NCBI GenBank assembly: GCA_004556455.1
Contig: SFGY01000052.1
Location: 1-7,226 of the forward strand
Reading direction: 5' to 3'
Length of the DNA stretch: 7,226 bases
From: Clostridiales bacterium
Lineage (GTDB): Bacteria > Bacillota > Clostridia > Saccharofermentanales > DTU023
Below the pieces are notes generated by a model. The model worked only from the letters and a program-made list of their open reading frames with translations, did not search any database and had not been told where the DNA came from. The stretch's first letter is position 1, and each line of letters starts with the position of its first letter. This document shows, piece after piece, positions 5,252 to 7,226 of this stretch. Position numbers and translations under genes: made by a program.

Positions 5252-5449
5252 ATGGCGAAAAATAAAACAGAGATTCATGTCACCACAGTATTTGACGGCG
5301 AACTGGACGCTACGGACGTTTTCGTGAGCCTTATCGCACAGAAACACACCAGAAAAACAGATAAAGAATATCTTGCTAAAACGCAAGAAATGAGATATAA
5401 TAAAGACGAGGTTCAAAGTGACCGTGTTCCGTCTGGATTGTGTGGGTAA
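5252..5449 (+). CDS. Small element protein of unknown function, upstream of the recombinase
   Basis: A 65-aa hydrophilic protein (MAKNKTEIHVTTVFDGELDATDVF...) starting at ATG 5252, with GGAGGA (5237-5242) nine bases upstream. A longer in-frame reading from 5189 has no ribosome binding site and lies within the hairpin. I know of similar small ORFs directly before serine recombinases in clostridial elements, but cannot assign a named family. No signal peptide, membrane segment, zinc motif or clear helix-turn-helix is visible; the C-terminal half is rich in Lys, Arg and Glu and ends in PSGLCG. Its stop is six bases from the recombinase start, which itself lacks a good Shine-Dalgarno, so its translation probably drives recombinase synthesis. 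A recombination directionality factor or regulator is possible by position only. Confidence 0.65.
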   Translation: MAKNKTEIHVTTVFDGELDATDVFVSLIAQKHTRKTDKEYLAKTQEMRYNKDEVQSDRVPSGLCG

Positions 5450-5455
5450 ACGGTT

Positions 5456-7120
5456 ATGATGAACGGATTAGATTATGACGTGATTGGCACGGCGCTTGCC
5501 GGGGGATTCCGGGCAGCTATCTATTGCAGGCTCTCGAAAGACGATGACCTTCAGGGCGAGAGTGCCAGCATCGCAAACCAGCGGGATATGCTGGAAAAGT
5601 TCTGTGAAAAGCAGGGATGGGAGGTTGCGGCAGTCTATCAGGACGACGGCTTCACCGGCCTGAACATGGAACGCCCCGACCTGAAACGGATGTTGAAGGC
5701 CATTGAGCGGAAGCAGATAAACCTTGTCATTACGAAAGATTTATCAAGGTTAGGGCGGAACTACTTGCAGACCGGGCAGCTTATCGAGGACTTCTTCCCA
5801 AGGAACGGCGTGCGCTATATCGCCATGAATGACGGTATCGACACCATGCGGGACAACAACGACATTGCGCCCTTCAAAAATATCCTGAATGAGATGTACA
5901 GCAAGGATATTTCCAAGAAAGTCCATTCTTCCTATGTGCTGAAAGCCCAGAAAGGCCAGTTCACCGGCTGCCTTGCCCCCTTCGGCTACAAAAAAGACCC
6001 GGAGGACAGGAACCGCCTGCTGGTAGACGAGGAAACCGCCCCGGTTGTCCGGCTGATTTTCGGGTATGCGCTGGACGGGCACGGCCCCAACTACATCCGG
6101 CGCAGGCTGGAGGAAGAAAAGCACCCCTGCCCCACATGGTGGAACCGGCAGCGTGGGCACAGGAACATCCGCACCAAATGGGAGAAGAAAGACCCGGAGA
6201 ATGGGCGGTACATCTGGGATTTTACAGTGATTAAGGAAATCCTGATGAACCCCGTCTACACCGGCGCAATCGCTTCCCAAAAGACCGAGTACCGCTTTAA
6301 AATCGGCACTATCCGGGACAAGAAGCCGGAGGACTGGATTGTGGTGGAAGGGACGCATGAGCCGCTGGTGGACAAAAAGAGTTTTGCCATCGTGCAGGAG
6401 AAGCTGAAATCCCGCCAGCGGCCGGGGCAGTCCGGGGAGCCGAGCCTGTTTGCCGGACTTCTCAAATGTGGTGAGTGCGGAAAGTCCCTGACTGTCCGCT
6501 ACACCAATGCCAAGCACCCCCAGAGGATTTATTCCTGCAAGACTTACAATGCCTTTGGGAAACAGCACTGCACCCAGCACCGGATTGATTATGACACGCT
6601 CTATGCCCTTGTGCTGAATAAAATCCGGGAGTGCGCCGCCGCTGCCCTGACCGACAGTGAAGCGGTGGCCGGGCGGCTGACCGACACCTGCGAAGCCGAG
6701 CAGAAAGGCCAGAGGGAAGCGATGGAGCGCACCCTTGCCAAAGACGAGGAACGGATTGAAGTGTTGGAAAAGATGGTGCTGCGGCTCTATGAGGACATGG
6801 TTGCCGGACGAATCACAGACGCAAACTTCAATCTCCTGCTGGAAAAGACGCAGAAGGAACAGGCGGAATTAAAGGCAAAAGTCGAGAAAGGCAGGAAGCA
6901 CCTTGCCGATGAAATCCGGCTTGCCGTGGACGCAAGGCAGTGGGTGGAATCCATACAGGAATACCGGGACATCACCGAACTGGACGCTTCCACCTTAAAC
7001 CGCCTGATTAAAGAAATCGTTGTCCATGAAACCATAGGCAGCGATAAGACAAGACACATTTCTATCGAAATTCATTTTAATCTCAAACCCATACCGGAAG
7101 TGGAGCAGGTCACAGGCTGA
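5456..7120 (+). CDS. Large serine recombinase (TnpX-like), integrase/excisionase of the element
   Basis: Site-specific recombinase of 554 aa that would cut and rejoin attachment sites to integrate and excise the element. The N-terminal resolvase domain has the nucleophile Ser27 in IYCRLSKDD and the conserved D95-L-S-R98-L-G-R101-N segment; a recombinase domain follows (FGYKKDPEDRNRLLVDEETAPVV...), with the NPVYTG block typical of large serine recombinases. A zinc-ribbon has Cys338, Cys341, Cys361 and Cys372, and residues about 405-500 look like the long coiled coil that controls synapsis. At 554 aa it is shorter than Tn4451 TnpX (about 707) but in the range seen for clostridial elements. ATG 5456 is directly followed by a second ATG (5459); neither has a clear Shine-Dalgarno, which supports coupling to the small ORF six bases upstream. 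All catalytic residues are present, so it looks functional. Confidence 0.95.
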   Translation: MMNGLDYDVIGTALAGGFRAAIYCRLSKDDDLQGESASIANQRDMLEKFCEKQGWEVAAVYQDDGFTGLNMERPDLKRMLKAIERKQINLVITKDLSRLGRNYLQTGQLIEDFFPRNGVRYIAMNDGIDTMRDNNDIAPFKNILNEMYSKDISKKVHSSYVLKAQKGQFTGCLAPFGYKKDPEDRNRLLVDEETAPVVRLIFGYALDGHGPNYIRRRLEEEKHPCPTWWNRQRGHRNIRTKWEKKDPENGRYIWDFTVIKEILMNPVYTGAIASQKTEYRFKIGTIRDKKPEDWIVVEGTHEPLVDKKSFAIVQEKLKSRQRPGQSGEPSLFAGLLKCGECGKSLTVRYTNAKHPQRIYSCKTYNAFGKQHCTQHRIDYDTLYALVLNKIRECAAAALTDSEAVAGRLTDTCEAEQKGQREAMERTLAKDEERIEVLEKMVLRLYEDMVAGRITDANFNLLLEKTQKEQAELKAKVEKGRKHLADEIRLAVDARQWVESIQEYRDITELDASTLNRLIKEIVVHETIGSDKTRHISIEIHFNLKPIPEVEQVTG

Positions 7121-7123
7121 CCG

Positions 7124-7147
7124 CTCCCCGCTCCGGGGAGGTTCTTT
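7124..7147 (+). terminator. Terminator after the recombinase
   Basis: CTCCCCG (7124-7130) pairs with CGGGGAG (7134-7140) over a three-base loop, followed by G and TTCTTT (7142-7147). The stem is GC-rich and begins three bases after the recombinase stop; the U-tract is imperfect. The remaining bases to 7226 contain no gene I can support and may hold the right end of the element. Confidence 0.6.
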
Positions 7148-7226
7148 AAAAACTCCATATATATTTCTTGACGTGCCGCCGCCCGCCAGAAAGCTGTATT
7201 GTTCCTACTAATTGGGGATAACACAG

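Larger units (their letters stand above)
1..7226 (+). mobile_element. Integrative and mobilizable element (partial), MobQ relaxase and large serine recombinase type
   Basis: The window holds an oriT-like site, MobQ relaxase, primase-like protein, VapE ATPase, a small ORF and a large serine recombinase in one orientation, with an AT-rich rRNA methyltransferase as cargo between the oriT-like site and the relaxase. There are no type IV secretion genes, so the element would depend on a helper for transfer (mobilizable, not self-conjugative). The recombinase sits last, as is usual for TnpX-like clostridial elements. Neither attachment site can be recognised, so the true borders may lie inside or outside the window. 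Element class is inferred from gene content. Confidence 0.85.

Noticed and set aside
5750..6580. Long antisense reading frame opposite the recombinase (276 codons)
   Set aside because: Mirror of the recombinase coding sequence with low-complexity hydrophobic composition and no family resemblance.
7168..7202. TTGACG followed by TGTATT as an outward promoter at the right edge
   Set aside because: Spacing of about 21 nt is too long and no gene follows within the window.
7148..7226. Right-end attachment site
   Set aside because: Without the left end or an empty site to compare, no core repeat can be recognised; nothing here matches another part of the window convincingly.

Overview
The window reads as most of one integrative and mobilizable element (IME) of the kind common in gut Clostridia (Lachnospiraceae/Ruminococcaceae-like Firmicutes). 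The reasons are strong AGGAGG-type ribosome binding sites, TTG starts, and the gene set: MobA/MobL (MobQ) relaxase, CHC2 zinc-finger primase-like protein, VapE/VirE-type P-loop ATPase, a small element-specific protein and a large serine recombinase, all on the + strand. No host chromosomal gene is visible and the exact element ends cannot be fixed.

Layout. Positions 1-192 are a hairpin-rich stretch that opens with a nested palindrome ending in ATTGCGCCCT, which closely resembles the nic region of RSF1010/pIP501-type (MobQ) transfer origins. Positions 200-1229 form an AT-rich cargo module: a promoter, an 8-codon leader peptide (MTAHMRLR), a set of alternative RNA stems, and a 277-aa RlmA-family 23S rRNA guanine-N1-methyltransferase. 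A terminator-like hairpin (1304-1339) separates it from the GC-rich backbone: mobQ (1372-2961), a primase-like gene (3030-3677), vapE (3589-4998), a 250-nt intergenic region with periodic CCGTTGC repeats and a large imperfect hairpin, a 65-aa ORF (5252-5449), the serine recombinase (5456-7120) and a terminator.

How it fits together. The recombinase would excise and integrate the element. The relaxase would nick the origin near the left edge so that a helper conjugation system can move the circle. The primase and VapE pair probably helps copy the circular form, and the repeats just downstream of vapE are a candidate site of action.

The most interesting part is the cargo. The leader peptide carries the Arg-Leu-Arg (+X+) motif at which macrolide-bound ribosomes are known to stall, and nearly matches the leaders of ErmD and Mef(A). 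The RNA behind it has four segments arranged as in ermC: 1:2 and 3:4 stems in the ground state, with 3:4 hiding the methyltransferase Shine-Dalgarno, and a competing 2:3 stem that would free it. This predicts a macrolide-inducible, mobile RlmA-type methyltransferase, a candidate resistance or tolerance determinant. Its low G+C, about one third by eye, against a clearly GC-rich backbone suggests it was acquired separately.
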